From Actinocatenispora thailandica (lineage in GTDB: Bacteria; Actinomycetota; Actinomycetes; Mycobacteriales; Micromonosporaceae), in contig NZ_AP023355.1 in the NCBI RefSeq assembly GCF_016865425.1, positions 3,160,198 through 3,224,197 on the forward strand: a stretch of DNA of 64,000 nt, given 5' to 3'. A program made the translations under genes and the position numbers. Positions 10,014 through 19,730 of the stretch are shown here, in pieces. Numbering within the stretch: position 1 is the stretch's first letter; every line of letters begins with the position of its first letter. A model generated the notes under the pieces. The model saw only the letters and a program-made list of their open reading frames with translations, made no database searches and was not told the DNA's origin.

Positions 10014-10587
10014 TGTGCGGCCGGCTCGCGACCGATCCCGGCGACAGGTGGCGCCCGGCACCGCGCTCGCAGCCCGTCGGCGCCGCCCGCGGAGCGGTCA
10101 AGGCCCCGCACCGGAACACCCTTCCGATTACGTCGTTGACGAATCTCGCCGGGACTTCCGGTCACCTTCCTCGGGTAATTAATGGATTATCAATATTGAT
10201 AAACCAATAATACGCGCATCGTGCTTGAGCGGGTGACACCACATAATTCCCGTTATGTTGCCTCGGTAGACGGGAGTCCCGAGCAGCCCCGGATAGCCGC
10301 AGCTCGGCGGCTTCCGCGCACGGAACGCCGGAGCCGAGGTCGCGCCGGGGCCGAGGTCGCGCCAGGGCGCGGCGAGGTGGCCGCCCGGGCTCGGGCTGGT
10401 ACCAGGGCCGTTCGGCTGCCTGGCCCCGGTGGGGCGCCCGTCGGCAGCACCCAGCTGACGGGGCCGCCAGCGCGCATCCAGGCGCGGTGCCTCGCCGCGC
10501 GGCGTTTGCTCGACGTTCGGCTGTCCGCCTCGTGCCTGCAAACCGCGATCCCTAGGTTGCTGTGCGACAAGTGGAGAAGGGACCGAT
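10014..10587. other. 574-bp intergenic region with AT-rich palindrome
   Basis: No convincing coding sequence on either strand. The left part (10120-10260) is strikingly AT-rich for this genome and carries the palindrome TTATCAAT/ATTGATAA at 10187-10202, extended by GG...CC to 10184-10205, plus a nearby TAATTA. The right part is GC-rich and featureless up to the SD (GGAGAAGGGA) of the ABC gene. The palindrome looks like an operator, possibly for the ABC transporter promoter. Confidence 0.5.
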
Positions 10588-11550
10588 ATGCGTAGCAGTC
10601 CCGCAGTCCGGGCCCGCGGGATCACGAAGTTCTTCGACGAGGTGATCGCGCTCGACGGTGTGGACCTGGACGTACCGGCAGGGCAGGTGCACGGACTGGT
10701 CGGGCCGAACGGCGCCGGCAAGACGACGCTTCTCGGCCTGCTGCTGGGCCTGGCGGCCCCCGACAGCGGCGCTCTGCAGATCCTGGGCGCCCCGGTGGGC
10801 CGCAGCCTGTCCGTACCCGACGGCGTCGCCGGTTTCGTCGACGGCCCAGGACTGTACCCGGGCCTCACGGCCAGGAGGAACCTCGCGGCGCTGGCCGCCC
10901 TGCGCGGCCTGGACCGCGCCGACGCCCACGTCGGCGAGGCGCTGGAGCAGGTCGGGCTCACCGATGTCGCCGACGACCGGGTACAGGGGTTCTCGCTGGG
11001 GATGCGCCAGCGGCTCGGTGTCGCCGCGGCGCTGCTGACCCGCCCGCGACTGCTGGTGCTCGACGAGCCGGCCAACGGCTTGGACCCGGCCGGCACCCGG
11101 CAAGTGCACCGCGTGATCACCGACGTGGCCGCCGAGGGTACCGCGGTGGTGTTGTCCAGCCATCGGATGGACGACCTCGCGGCGCTGTGCGCCCAGGTCT
11201 CGATCCTCGCTGCCGGCCGGGTCGTGTTCAGCGGGCCGGTGCGAAAGCTCGCCGCCGAGAGCGGCGAACTCGACTACCGGGTCGTGGTCTCCGATCCGGC
11301 GGCCGCCCCCACCGTCGTGTCCCAGATCCCCGATCTTCGCCTGCTGCCCGGCCGCGACTTCGGTGCGCGGTACGACTCCGAGGCACTGGTGGTTCGCGGG
11401 CCGGTTACCGCCTTGGACCAGCTGGTGGCGCGGCTGGTCCGGGCGGACGTGGCCGTCCGCGAGTTGGCGCCGGTGGTGGCGCCGCTGGAAGCCGCGTTCC
11501 TAGCGCTGACCGGCAGCACAGCCGAGCCCAGCGACGCGGGGAGCCGGTGA
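10588..11550 (+). CDS. ABC transporter ATP-binding protein
   Basis: 320 residues. Walker A GPNGAGKTT is at 39-47, the signature FSLGMRQRLGVA near 130, Walker B LLVLDEPANGLDP near 150, and the H-loop in SSHRMDD. The Q-loop region reads VDGPGLYPGLTARRNL, typical of the bacitracin/multidrug-type NatA/BcrA branch. It has a C-terminal extension of about 90 residues. Its TGA overlaps the ATG of the permease gene, so the two are translationally coupled and form one exporter. Confidence 0.9.
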   Translation: MRSSPAVRARGITKFFDEVIALDGVDLDVPAGQVHGLVGPNGAGKTTLLGLLLGLAAPDSGALQILGAPVGRSLSVPDGVAGFVDGPGLYPGLTARRNLAALAALRGLDRADAHVGEALEQVGLTDVADDRVQGFSLGMRQRLGVAAALLTRPRLLVLDEPANGLDPAGTRQVHRVITDVAAEGTAVVLSSHRMDDLAALCAQVSILAAGRVVFSGPVRKLAAESGELDYRVVVSDPAAAPTVVSQIPDLRLLPGRDFGARYDSEALVVRGPVTALDQLVARLVRADVAVRELAPVVAPLEAAFLALTGSTAEPSDAGSR

Positions 11551-12905
11551 TGGCCACGACCGCCGTGCCGGCGCGGGCCGCGGCGCGACCGGCGCCGCTG
11601 CTGCGTGGCTTCCGGTTCGAGCTGGTCAAGCTGCTGTCCCAGTGGCGGATCCGGCTGCTGGTGCTGGCCTGCTGGATCGTGCCGGCGGTGTTCGTCGCCG
11701 CGGTCGGCCAGCAGAGCGCACTGCCCTCGGACACGCTGTTCGGTCGTTCGATGCATGCCACCGGCTGGGCGGGTTCGCTGGTCGTGTTGGGGTTCTCCGG
11801 GACGTGGGCGCTGCCGCTGTTGACGGCGCTGGTGGCCGGCGACGTCTTCGCCGTCGAGGACCGACTGGGCACCTGGCGGCACCTGCTCGTGACGGTTCGT
11901 TCGCCACGGCGCATCTTCGCAGCCAAAAGCCTCGCCAGCCTCGTCGTGCTGCTGATGATGGTCGTCGGCCTGGCCGCGTCGGGTATCGCCGGGGGTCTGC
12001 TTGCGGCCGGTGACCGGCCGTTGCTGGGACTGGACGGCCATCAGCTGGGCCGGGCCGATGCCGCCACCACGGTACTGCTGGCATGGCTGTGCGTGCTGGC
12101 GCCGACGCTGGCGTTCGCCGCGGTCGGCCTGCTCGGCTCCATCGCGCTGGGCCGCTCCCCGATGGGGCTGCTGATGCCGGCGTTGCTGGCGCTGGCGCTG
12201 CAGCTGGTGCAGCTGCTGCCGCTGCCGGTCGCGGTGCGGTTCGCGCTGCCCAGCTACACGTTCCTGGCCTGGCGGGGGCTGTTCGTCCAGCCGGCGCCGG
12301 TCGCGCCGCTCGTGATCGGAATCGTGGCCAGCCTGGCGTGGGCGCTTGCCGCCGCGGCGCTGGCCTACCGCCTGTTCCTGCGTCGGGACTTCACCGACCT
12401 GGCCTACGACGGGTCGGGGCGGCGGGTGCTGCTGGCCGGGCTGTTGCCGCTGATGGCGCTGCTCGGGTTGAGCGTCGGCACGATCGCGGCCGGAACCGGG
12501 GCGACCGGTTCCGGGATCGACCGGGCCAAGCTGCAGGGCTCGCTGGCCACCACCTACGCGCACCTGTACGTGGTGCAGTTCCGGGAACTCGGTCGGCCGG
12601 CGGTCACCGAGGCGCAGATTCGAGCCACCGCATCCTGTGACAAGGGCGGCAGCCGGGTGGTCGACGAAGGGCCCGGCAACGACTGGAGATGCGTGGTGAC
12701 CTGGCACCTGCCCGGCGTCAAGGCGGTGGGCACGGCCACCTACCAGCTCGACGTCACCGCCGACGGGCGCTACGTCGCCGACGGCGACGGGCCGAAGAGC
12801 GTGAACGGCTACTTCCCGGTGCCGACCCCGACCGGCGACGCACCCAACCCCCTCTGGCAGTTCGACGGCACCGTCGATCTTCTCCCCAGCCCCCCGAAGG
12901 GATGA
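11550..12905 (+). CDS. ABC transporter permease
   Basis: 451 residues. An N-terminal ABC2-type membrane domain with about six helices (from residue 20 to 260) is followed by a further helix near 300 and then a roughly 130-residue extracytoplasmic C-terminal domain with two cysteines (TASCDKGG and DWRCVV) that could form a disulfide. Such a tail is unusual for a simple NatB/BcrB partner and may interact with the secreted protein encoded next. Start overlaps the ATPase stop; the next gene begins three bases after its stop. Confidence 0.87.
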   Translation: MATTAVPARAAARPAPLLRGFRFELVKLLSQWRIRLLVLACWIVPAVFVAAVGQQSALPSDTLFGRSMHATGWAGSLVVLGFSGTWALPLLTALVAGDVFAVEDRLGTWRHLLVTVRSPRRIFAAKSLASLVVLLMMVVGLAASGIAGGLLAAGDRPLLGLDGHQLGRADAATTVLLAWLCVLAPTLAFAAVGLLGSIALGRSPMGLLMPALLALALQLVQLLPLPVAVRFALPSYTFLAWRGLFVQPAPVAPLVIGIVASLAWALAAAALAYRLFLRRDFTDLAYDGSGRRVLLAGLLPLMALLGLSVGTIAAGTGATGSGIDRAKLQGSLATTYAHLYVVQFRELGRPAVTEAQIRATASCDKGGSRVVDEGPGNDWRCVVTWHLPGVKAVGTATYQLDVTADGRYVADGDGPKSVNGYFPVPTPTGDAPNPLWQFDGTVDLLPSPPKG

Positions 12906-12908
12906 TTC

Positions 12909-15701
12909 ATGCACGTCACACGCAGGCGGCGACCTGCCGGTAGAGCCCGCCTCGGGCTCGCCAGCCGACTCCCCGGTCGCCGCATCCGGATCCTCGCGGC
13001 CAGCGCCCTGGCCTTCTCCCTCGTCCTTGCCGGTGGCGGCGCGTACGCCTCCACCCGCGCGTTCGGAACCCACCGGGTCGGTGACACCACCGACCGCGGT
13101 GCGGTGCTGCCCAGCGACCAGACGCTCAAACCGATCGGGAAGCGCCTGCTCGTCGACGACGGCAAACTGTTGTCCTCGACGGTCAGCCCGAACGGACGCT
13201 ACCTTGCGGCGCTGACCACCGACCGGTCGATCGCGCTGACCATCGTCGATCTCAAGACCTACACGATCATCCAGCAGGTGGGCACCTCGTCGGAGGCCGA
13301 CCTGCACATCGGCAGCAACAACGTCGGGCAGGAGGGGCCGACCTACTCTCCCGACGGGTCGACGCTGTGGATGCCGCAGATCAACGGCTACGAGCGGTTC
13401 CCGGTGCAGGCCGACGGCACCCTCGCGGCACCGACGTTCGTCACGATCCCCAACGAGGGGTCCAAGCACCCGCTACCGGCACAGGCGGTGTTCTCCGCCG
13501 ACGGCGGCACCGTCTACGCCGCGGTCAACGGCCAGAACCGCGTGGTGGCCATGGACCCGGCGACGGGGGCGATCGAACACACCTGGGCGGTGGGCAACGC
13601 CCCGCGCGACATGGTCCTGGTCGGGCACCAGCTGTACGTCAGCAACGAGGGCGGACGGCCGGCACGAGACGGCGACACCACACTCAACTCCTACGGCACG
13701 CAGGTGCCGGCCAACCCGGTCACCGGGGCGGCCACCACCGGAACACTCAGCCTCATCGACGTGTCGGACCCGACGGCCGGCGTCTCCTCGATCGAGGTCG
13801 GCCTGCACCCCACCGCCCTGTACGCCGCGCGCGGGGCGCTGTTCGTCACCGACACCGGCAGCGACGAAGTGTCGGTGGTCGACACCTCGATCGGCAAGGT
13901 GGTGCAGACCATCACCACCCAGCCGTGGCCGGCCGCGCAGGTCGGCTACGAACCGGACGGGGTCACCCTGACCTCCGACGGCCATCTGCTGGTGACGCTG
14001 GGCCGCGCGAACGCTCTCGCGGTCTACCGGTACACCGGCACGAAGCAGCCGGTCAGCTACCTCGGCCTGCTGCCGACCGACTACTTCCCGGAGAACGTGA
14101 CGACGGTCGGCGGGCAGGTGCTGGTCACCAACCTGCGCGGCATCGGCGAGCGGGGGCCGCAGCGCACCATCGACAAGGGCCCCGGCACCCAGCCGGCGAC
14201 CGGCCACAACACCCACGACTCGACCGGCAGCCTGCTGCGCTTCTCGCTGCCCGACGACGCCCGGATGTACCGCTACACCCGGCAGGTGTTCGCCCAGAAC
14301 GGGTGGGACCGCAGTTCGGTGCGCACCAGCACCGGGCGGCAGGCCCGGCCGGTGCCGGTACCGGTGCGGCTGGGGGACCCCTCGACCATCAAGCACGTGT
14401 TCCTGATCGTCAAGGAGAACCGCTCCTACGATCAGGTGTTCGGCGACGACGCGCGCGGCAACGGTGATCCGGCGCTGGCGCAGTTCGGCGAGGACGTGAC
14501 GCCCAACCAGCACGCCATGGCCCGCCAGTTCGGGCTCTACGACAACACCTACGACGTGGGCACCAACTCGGCCGAGGGGCACAACTGGCTGATGCAGGCC
14601 GACAACCCGGAGTACACCGAGTCCGGCGCCGGGGAGTACCAGCGCAGCTACGACACCGAGGACGACGCCCTCGGTCACCAGCGCTCGGGGTTCCTGTGGA
14701 CGGGTGCCCAGGCGGCCGGCAACACGGTGCGCGACTTCGGCGAGTTCAACCAGTTCGAGTCCAACCCGTCCGGCGCGAGCTGGCAGCAGTTCTACTGCGA
14801 CGCCAAGAACATGGACGCCACCGGCCAGGACACCGGTATCTCCACCTACACCTCGTCGCCGATCCCGTCGCTGAACGACGTGACGGTGCACTCCTACCCG
14901 AAGTTCGACACGGCGATCCCGGACCAGTACCGCTACGAGATCTGGAAGCGCAACTTCGACACCTACGGGCCGGCCAACCTGAACATGTTCTGGCTGTCCA
15001 GCGACCACACCGGCGGCCCGCCGAACCCGATCGCGCAGGTCGCCGACAACGACCTGGCCGTCGGGAAGATGGTCGACCACATCTCGCACAGCCGGTACTG
15101 GAAGGACTCGGCGATCTTCGTCCTGGAGGACGACACCCAGAACGGTGTCGACCACGTCGACGGGGCCCGCGGCCCGGTACAGGTCATCAGCCCGTGGGCG
15201 CAGCACGGCACGGTCGACAGCCACTACTACACGCAGATCACCGTGATCCGCACGATCGAGCAGATCCTCGGTATCCAGCCGATGAACCAGAAGGACAGCG
15301 CGGCCACGCCGATGCGTCGGGCCTTCACCCGGCACGCCGACTACACCCCGTTCCACGCGGTGCCCAACCGGATCCCGCTGACCTACGGGCTGTCCACCCA
15401 GCCGTCGTGCGGCGCGGACACGGTGGCGGCGAAGTACGCGTCGCTGGCGCCGGCGCAGGCGGCGAAGCCGTCGGTGGCCGCGGGCGAGCAGCGGGTGGCC
15501 GCGCAGTGGCGGGCGTGGCAGAAGCGGCAGCATCTGACCGGCCCGAAGGCGATCCCCGACTACGCCAACCCCGAGCAGATGGACCACTTCACCTGGTACG
15601 AAGCGCACGGCTACCGGGTGCCGTACCCGGGTGAGCACACGATCCTGAGCCCGGCCCAGGTGCCCGGCCGCTACCTGCCGTCACCCGACTTCGACGGCTG
15701 A
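12909..15701 (+). CDS. secreted beta-propeller phosphoesterase
   Basis: 930 residues. An Arg-rich N-terminus and a hydrophobic segment (about 27-48) form an export signal or anchor. Residues 90-440 are YVTN-like beta-propeller repeats (SADGGTVYAAVNGQNRVVAMD, NAPRDMVLVG). Residues 490-800 form a phosphoesterase domain of the phospholipase C / acid phosphatase family, with KHVFLIVKENRSYDQVFGD and the later metal-site regions WLSSDHTGGPP and FVLEDDTQNGVDHVDG. It is the third gene of the operon with the ABC exporter. Phosphate- or phospholipid-hydrolysing activity outside the cell is expected; substrate unknown. A perfect terminator follows. Confidence 0.85.
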   Translation: MHVTRRRRPAGRARLGLASRLPGRRIRILAASALAFSLVLAGGGAYASTRAFGTHRVGDTTDRGAVLPSDQTLKPIGKRLLVDDGKLLSSTVSPNGRYLAALTTDRSIALTIVDLKTYTIIQQVGTSSEADLHIGSNNVGQEGPTYSPDGSTLWMPQINGYERFPVQADGTLAAPTFVTIPNEGSKHPLPAQAVFSADGGTVYAAVNGQNRVVAMDPATGAIEHTWAVGNAPRDMVLVGHQLYVSNEGGRPARDGDTTLNSYGTQVPANPVTGAATTGTLSLIDVSDPTAGVSSIEVGLHPTALYAARGALFVTDTGSDEVSVVDTSIGKVVQTITTQPWPAAQVGYEPDGVTLTSDGHLLVTLGRANALAVYRYTGTKQPVSYLGLLPTDYFPENVTTVGGQVLVTNLRGIGERGPQRTIDKGPGTQPATGHNTHDSTGSLLRFSLPDDARMYRYTRQVFAQNGWDRSSVRTSTGRQARPVPVPVRLGDPSTIKHVFLIVKENRSYDQVFGDDARGNGDPALAQFGEDVTPNQHAMARQFGLYDNTYDVGTNSAEGHNWLMQADNPEYTESGAGEYQRSYDTEDDALGHQRSGFLWTGAQAAGNTVRDFGEFNQFESNPSGASWQQFYCDAKNMDATGQDTGISTYTSSPIPSLNDVTVHSYPKFDTAIPDQYRYEIWKRNFDTYGPANLNMFWLSSDHTGGPPNPIAQVADNDLAVGKMVDHISHSRYWKDSAIFVLEDDTQNGVDHVDGARGPVQVISPWAQHGTVDSHYYTQITVIRTIEQILGIQPMNQKDSAATPMRRAFTRHADYTPFHAVPNRIPLTYGLSTQPSCGADTVAAKYASLAPAQAAKPSVAAGEQRVAAQWRAWQKRQHLTGPKAIPDYANPEQMDHFTWYEAHGYRVPYPGEHTILSPAQVPGRYLPSPDFDG

Positions 15702-15709
15702 CCCTCGTC

Positions 15710-15752
15710 TCGGCGAACCGGGGGCCGGGAGTTCCGGCCCCCGGTTCGCCGA
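15710..15752 (+). terminator. intrinsic terminator
   Basis: A perfect 19-bp stem (15710-15728 with 15734-15752) and a 5-nt loop directly after the phosphoesterase stop. It closes the three-gene operon. The remaining 200 bp to the convergent esterase gene hold nothing recognisable. Confidence 0.85.
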
Positions 15753-15958
15753 CGACATCGGGGTGGTCGTCGCCGGCTGCCTCGCGCGGGAACACAGCCG
15801 GCCATGCCGCCCGGAACCGGATGATCGCTCCCCGCCGGCACCGGACGGCACGGCGCGCTGGGCTCGTTGCGCCCTGCGGCCGTACAGCTGCGGTACCCGA
15901 CCCGGCGCGGGTGTGCCGGGGCTGCCGGGTGGGGGAACGGCGGCGCGCGGTGAGCCGG

Positions 15959-17164
15959 CTACCAGTACCGGTGCTGCCGGCCGTCGGTGTCGGCGATGAA
16001 CACGACCGCGTCGGCGCCGGGCAGGTCGGCCGGGGTCAGCGGGATGTGACCGGGCACCATCGGGGCGCTGGTACCGGTCGAGCCGGGCAGCGCGGCACGC
16101 AACCGCGCGGCCGGGAACAGTGCCCGGCGGGTGGTCGCGTCGGCCAGCGCACGCTGCAGCGTTCCCGGCTCGCTGGCGGGGCCGGCGTCGGCGGCGACGA
16201 ACAGGTACCGCTCGCCCAGCGTGCGGGCGACGAGCGCGCCGGCGCTCGCCCAGTGCGCCTCCTCGGCGCCGAACGACAGCCGGGACGTCGAGCGCTGCAG
16301 GTGGGTGTTGTGCGCGAAGACCAGGGTGGGGCCGCGCTGCTGCTCCTGCTCGACGATCGCGAGCAGGTTGTCGGCCATCATCGCGGCCCGCAGGCTCAGC
16401 AGCATCCCGATCCGGTCGGGCGCCGAGCGGGCCATCGCCGCGTGGTACCGCAACAGGCCCAGCGCGGTGCGGGCGTGCGCGACGGCCTCGTCGTACCCGG
16501 CGGGGTCCAGCTCGGGAGCCGCCCGCTGCAGCGCGCTGATCAGGTCGTCGGCGACGATGCGCAGCGCGCGGGCCCGCTCGGAGTCGCCGATCGACGCCGC
16601 CGGGTCGTACATCACCGCCTCGTTGGTCCACTGTTCGTCGGCGCCGAGCAGCGCGTCGAGCTCGCCTACCGATTCGGGGTGCAGCGCCGCCGGGAGCCGA
16701 TCGCGGGCGACGGTCAGCCAGCGCCGCGGGCTCGGCGCGGCGGCGGTCTCGGTCGGCGCGTCGAAGCCGTGGAAGCGGATCCGGTCCTGCGGTGGCCGGC
16801 CGCTGTTGTGGGCGCGCAGCCACTCGACGAGTTCGCGGTTGCCGGGTACGGCGCCGAAACCGTGGCTGAACCCGGTCGCGAGCACCGTGTCGAGATCCCC
16901 GGCGCCCCCGTCGACGTAGTCGTCGACGATCGAGGCGGCGAACATGTCGATCTCCAGCGCGATCGACCGGTACCCGCGGTCCGCGAGATGTTCGAGCAGC
17001 TCGTTGCGCAGCAGCGGGAACGCCTCGATCCCGTGGGTGGGTTCGCCGAGCGCGAAGATGCCCGGCGGTGCGCTGCGCGCGGCGAGCAGTGCGTCGATGC
17101 CGAGGCCCAGGCTCGCCGGGTCGTCGAGTGGCCGGGCGAGGTCGTCCAGGGTGGTGGTGGCCAT
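15959..17164 (-). CDS. erythromycin esterase-family protein
   Basis: 401 residues of the erythromycin esterase (EreA/EreB-like) family. The conserved GEPTHG (general base region) lies near residue 40, LEIDMFAASIVDDYV near 72 and FAHNTHLQRS near 275. True Ere enzymes open macrolide lactones; many actinobacterial relatives have other, unknown substrates, so resistance is only a possibility. The ATG at 17164 has GGAGGGG eight bases upstream. Divergent from the TioE-like regulator, which probably controls it. Confidence 0.85.
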   Translation of the reverse strand: MATTTLDDLARPLDDPASLGLGIDALLAARSAPPGIFALGEPTHGIEAFPLLRNELLEHLADRGYRSIALEIDMFAASIVDDYVDGGAGDLDTVLATGFSHGFGAVPGNRELVEWLRAHNSGRPPQDRIRFHGFDAPTETAAAPSPRRWLTVARDRLPAALHPESVGELDALLGADEQWTNEAVMYDPAASIGDSERARALRIVADDLISALQRAAPELDPAGYDEAVAHARTALGLLRYHAAMARSAPDRIGMLLSLRAAMMADNLLAIVEQEQQRGPTLVFAHNTHLQRSTSRLSFGAEEAHWASAGALVARTLGERYLFVAADAGPASEPGTLQRALADATTRRALFPAARLRAALPGSTGTSAPMVPGHIPLTPADLPGADAVVFIADTDGRQHRYW

Positions 17165-17210
17165 GAGTCTCCCCTCCAGATGGCTCGACCCTCGACGGTA
17201 TCGTTGAAGA

Positions 17211-17231
17211 TTCGAGTGAGACTTTCTCGAA
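17211..17231. promoter_or_regulatory. candidate MerR-type operator
   Basis: TTCGAG (17211-17216) and CTCGAA (17226-17231) form an inverted repeat with a 9-bp spacer in the 112-bp region between the divergent esterase and TioE-like genes. Stretched-spacer dyads like this suit MerR-family proteins, but the arms are short. Confidence 0.4.
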
Positions 17232-17276
17232 GCTGAGCAGGGATTATCCGCATCAAGCCTCAAACGGGGGTGTGGG

Positions 17277-18038
17277 GTGCGACCGGTTGACCTGGCGCGC
17301 GAGCACGGGCTGTCCGCGCAGGCGGTCCGCAACTACGACGACGCCGGCGTCTTCCCGCCGACCGAGCGCACCGCGACCGGATACCGGCGATACTCGCCGC
17401 TGCACGCGCAGGCGCTGCGGGCGTTCCTCGCGATCCGCCGCGGGCACGGGCATCGGATCGCGGTCGAGATCATGCGTGCGGTCAACCGAGGCGACGCCAA
17501 CTGCGCGTACCGGATGATCGACGCCGCGCACGCCGAACTCGCCGCCGAACGCGGCACCCGCGCCGAGGTGGCGACCGCGTTGACTGCCCTGTCCGACGGC
17601 GTACCGGTCTCGCTGCACGGCCGGCCGTTGACGGTCGGTGAGCTGGCCCGGCGCCTCGGTGTACATGCCGCGACCCTGCGCACCTGGGAGGCCGGTGGCA
17701 TCCTGCAGCCCGACCGGGACCGATCCACCGGCTACCGCCGGTACGGGCCGGACGACGTGCGCGATGCCGAGGTGGCGCGGCAGCTACGCCGCGGCGGGTA
17801 CCCGCTGCCCCAGGTCGCCCGCTTCCTCGCGTCGCTACGGGAGGCCGGTGGGGCGGCGCCGCTGCGCGCCTTCCTGGACTCCTGGCAGGAGCGCATCACC
17901 GCTCGCAGCCGCCACCTGCTCACCGGTGCGGCCCGACTCGACGCCTACCTGACCGACCTGGACCGACCAGCCCCAGCCGCAACCAGCGCACGGGACTACG
18001 GTGTGGCCGGCAAGCCGCGTCGAACGGGAGGGTCGTGA
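17277..18038 (+). CDS. TioE-like MerR regulator with two HTH domains
   Basis: 253 residues with a MerR-type HTH at the N-terminus (RPVDLAREHGLSAQAVRNYD) and a second at about 118-180 (VGELARRLGVHAATLRTWE). This double-HTH design is known as the TioE group, associated with antibiotic-related operons. The GTG at 17277 is preceded by a GGGGGTG box. It is divergent from the esterase gene and shares a GTGA overlap with the next gene. Confidence 0.87.
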   Translation: MRPVDLAREHGLSAQAVRNYDDAGVFPPTERTATGYRRYSPLHAQALRAFLAIRRGHGHRIAVEIMRAVNRGDANCAYRMIDAAHAELAAERGTRAEVATALTALSDGVPVSLHGRPLTVGELARRLGVHAATLRTWEAGGILQPDRDRSTGYRRYGPDDVRDAEVARQLRRGGYPLPQVARFLASLREAGGAAPLRAFLDSWQERITARSRHLLTGAARLDAYLTDLDRPAPAATSARDYGVAGKPRRTGGS

Positions 18039-18469
18039 GTAGCGATCGGGCCGCGCCAGGGGTGTCCTGGGAGGAGCTGGTGGCGGATACTCCCGCCATG
18101 GTTCGGGCGGCGTTGCCGATGCTGCGGTGGCGGCTGGACCTGCTGTGGCAGCTGCGCCTGCCCGTGCAGCGCCTGGCCGTCGCGCAGTTCGACTGGCTGC
18201 TGGATCTGCCGCTGTGGCAGCGCGACGGTCGCCGCTTCCAGGTCACGCCGCGGCAGGTGCTCGCGGCGCCGGACCGGTTCGGCGACCACCTGCGCCGGGT
18301 GCTCGCCGCCGAGCTCGACTTCCCGATCCACGCCGTGGCGCACCATGACCGGCTGGTGGTCCTGGACGGCTACCACCGCCTGGCCAGGGCCACCTTCGAG
18401 GGCCGGCGGGAGATCGCCGCGATGGTGTTGTCGCGGGCCGACCTCGACGGGATCTGCCGGTCCGGCTGA
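18035..18469 (+). CDS. ParB-like hypothetical protein
   Basis: 144 residues. The C-terminal half contains HDRLVVLDGYHRLARATFEG, which resembles the ParB/sulfiredoxin-like nuclease fold motif, where a loop binds nucleotide. The GTG start overlaps the stop of the TioE-like gene (GTGA), so the two are translationally coupled. Function unknown. Confidence 0.75.
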   Translation: MSSDRAAPGVSWEELVADTPAMVRAALPMLRWRLDLLWQLRLPVQRLAVAQFDWLLDLPLWQRDGRRFQVTPRQVLAAPDRFGDHLRRVLAAELDFPIHAVAHHDRLVVLDGYHRLARATFEGRREIAAMVLSRADLDGICRSG

Positions 18470-18486
18470 TCGGTCGTGCGGGCAGC

Positions 18487-19479
18487 TCACGCGGTCAGGA
18501 TGGCGGCGAGGGCGGCGAGCGATCCGGTACCGGCGGCGAGGTAGTGGTCGTGGTCGGTGACGCCGGCGGTGCAGAACGGTCGGGCGCCGAACGCCGGGTC
18601 GGTGGGGCGGCGGCCGTGCCCGAAGCCCCAGCGGCGGACCCCGGGTACGAAACGGGTCCAGTCGCCGGGGGCGCAGGCGGCCCAGATCCGCGCCGTGGCG
18701 AACAGTTCGGCGGCGGTGTCGACGCCCACTCCCGGGGATCCGAACACCGCGACGTCGCGGACCTGCGCGGGCAGCCGGGCGGCGGCCAGCCCGATGACCA
18801 CCGAGCCGTAGCTGTGTCCCAGCAGCATGAGCGCCGCGTGCGGCGCCACCACCGTCAGGCCGCGGACGAACCGGGTCAGGGCGGTGGCGCCGGCGGCGGC
18901 GAGCTGCTGCCGAGCCACGTCGATCCCGGGTCCGCGTGGGGTGCGGTAGCCGAGCCACGCGACGACCGAGACCCGGTTCGGGCGCAGCGCGTCGGCGGCC
19001 CGGTAGAGGTTCACCGCCTGGACCGCGGGGGCCCGGTGCCGGCGCCCGCCCAGCCCGCGGGCGAAGTCGGCGAGCCGGGTGTCGGCGCCCGGTACCAGCA
19101 CGGCGACCCGGTCGGCGGTGCGCAGGTCGCCGTACACCAGGGCGACCCGGCCCGGCGGCGCCGGATCGAACAGCAGGTACTGGCCGCTCCAGGCGCCGAA
19201 CCGGGTGGGCCGCATCCGCCGCCGGTTCGCCGCGTACCGCATGGCCGGTGGTGCGCCGTCGAGGGTGCCGACCGCGGCGGGGAAGCGGGCGGTGAGTCGC
19301 CGCCGCACCGGCTCGGTCAACCCGGTGAGGTAGTCGTGTACCGCCTGCGGCGACACGTCGACGGGCGCCGCCGGGCTCGGCTGCCCGGGGTGCCGCCCGG
19401 CCGCGGCGATGGCTCGGACCAGGTTGGTCTGGGCGCGCGGTGGGGTCCGGTGCGGGGCGAGGAGCGTCGAGGTACGCAC
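18487..19479 (-). CDS. DUF1023 alpha/beta hydrolase
   Basis: 330 residues of the actinobacterial DUF1023 alpha/beta-hydrolase family. The nucleophile elbow reads GHSYGS, the preceding VAVLVPGADT and VVAWLGY strands are typical, and the late DHDHYLAAG segment supplies the catalytic His region. An Arg-rich N-terminal segment lacks a clear signal peptide. Start is the GTG at 19479. Converges on the ParB-like gene. Natural substrate unknown. Confidence 0.85.
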   Translation of the reverse strand: MRTSTLLAPHRTPPRAQTNLVRAIAAAGRHPGQPSPAAPVDVSPQAVHDYLTGLTEPVRRRLTARFPAAVGTLDGAPPAMRYAANRRRMRPTRFGAWSGQYLLFDPAPPGRVALVYGDLRTADRVAVLVPGADTRLADFARGLGGRRHRAPAVQAVNLYRAADALRPNRVSVVAWLGYRTPRGPGIDVARQQLAAAGATALTRFVRGLTVVAPHAALMLLGHSYGSVVIGLAAARLPAQVRDVAVFGSPGVGVDTAAELFATARIWAACAPGDWTRFVPGVRRWGFGHGRRPTDPAFGARPFCTAGVTDHDHYLAAGTGSLAALAAILTA

Positions 19480-19730
19480 GGCGCCGAGTGTGCGGCGCGC
19501 GCCGGCGGCGGGGCATCGGCCCGGCGGCTACCTCCGGCACCGCGGTGACTGCCCGCGAGGCGTACGCCGCGGAACCGATGACGCGCCCCCGGCTCGGCGC
19601 CTAGCGTCGGCCACGTTCGCCGAACCGGCCGGTACCGGCACCGGTGCCGCACCCGCCGCGGTGACCTGCGCTCCGCCCGGCCCGGACGCCCGCCGACACC
19701 CGGCCCGATCATCCCGATGTCAGGAGACCA

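Noticed and set aside
10179-11120. Long minus-strand open frame over the ABC ATPase gene
   Set aside because: It is a GC-rich shadow frame; the plus strand carries all ABC motifs.
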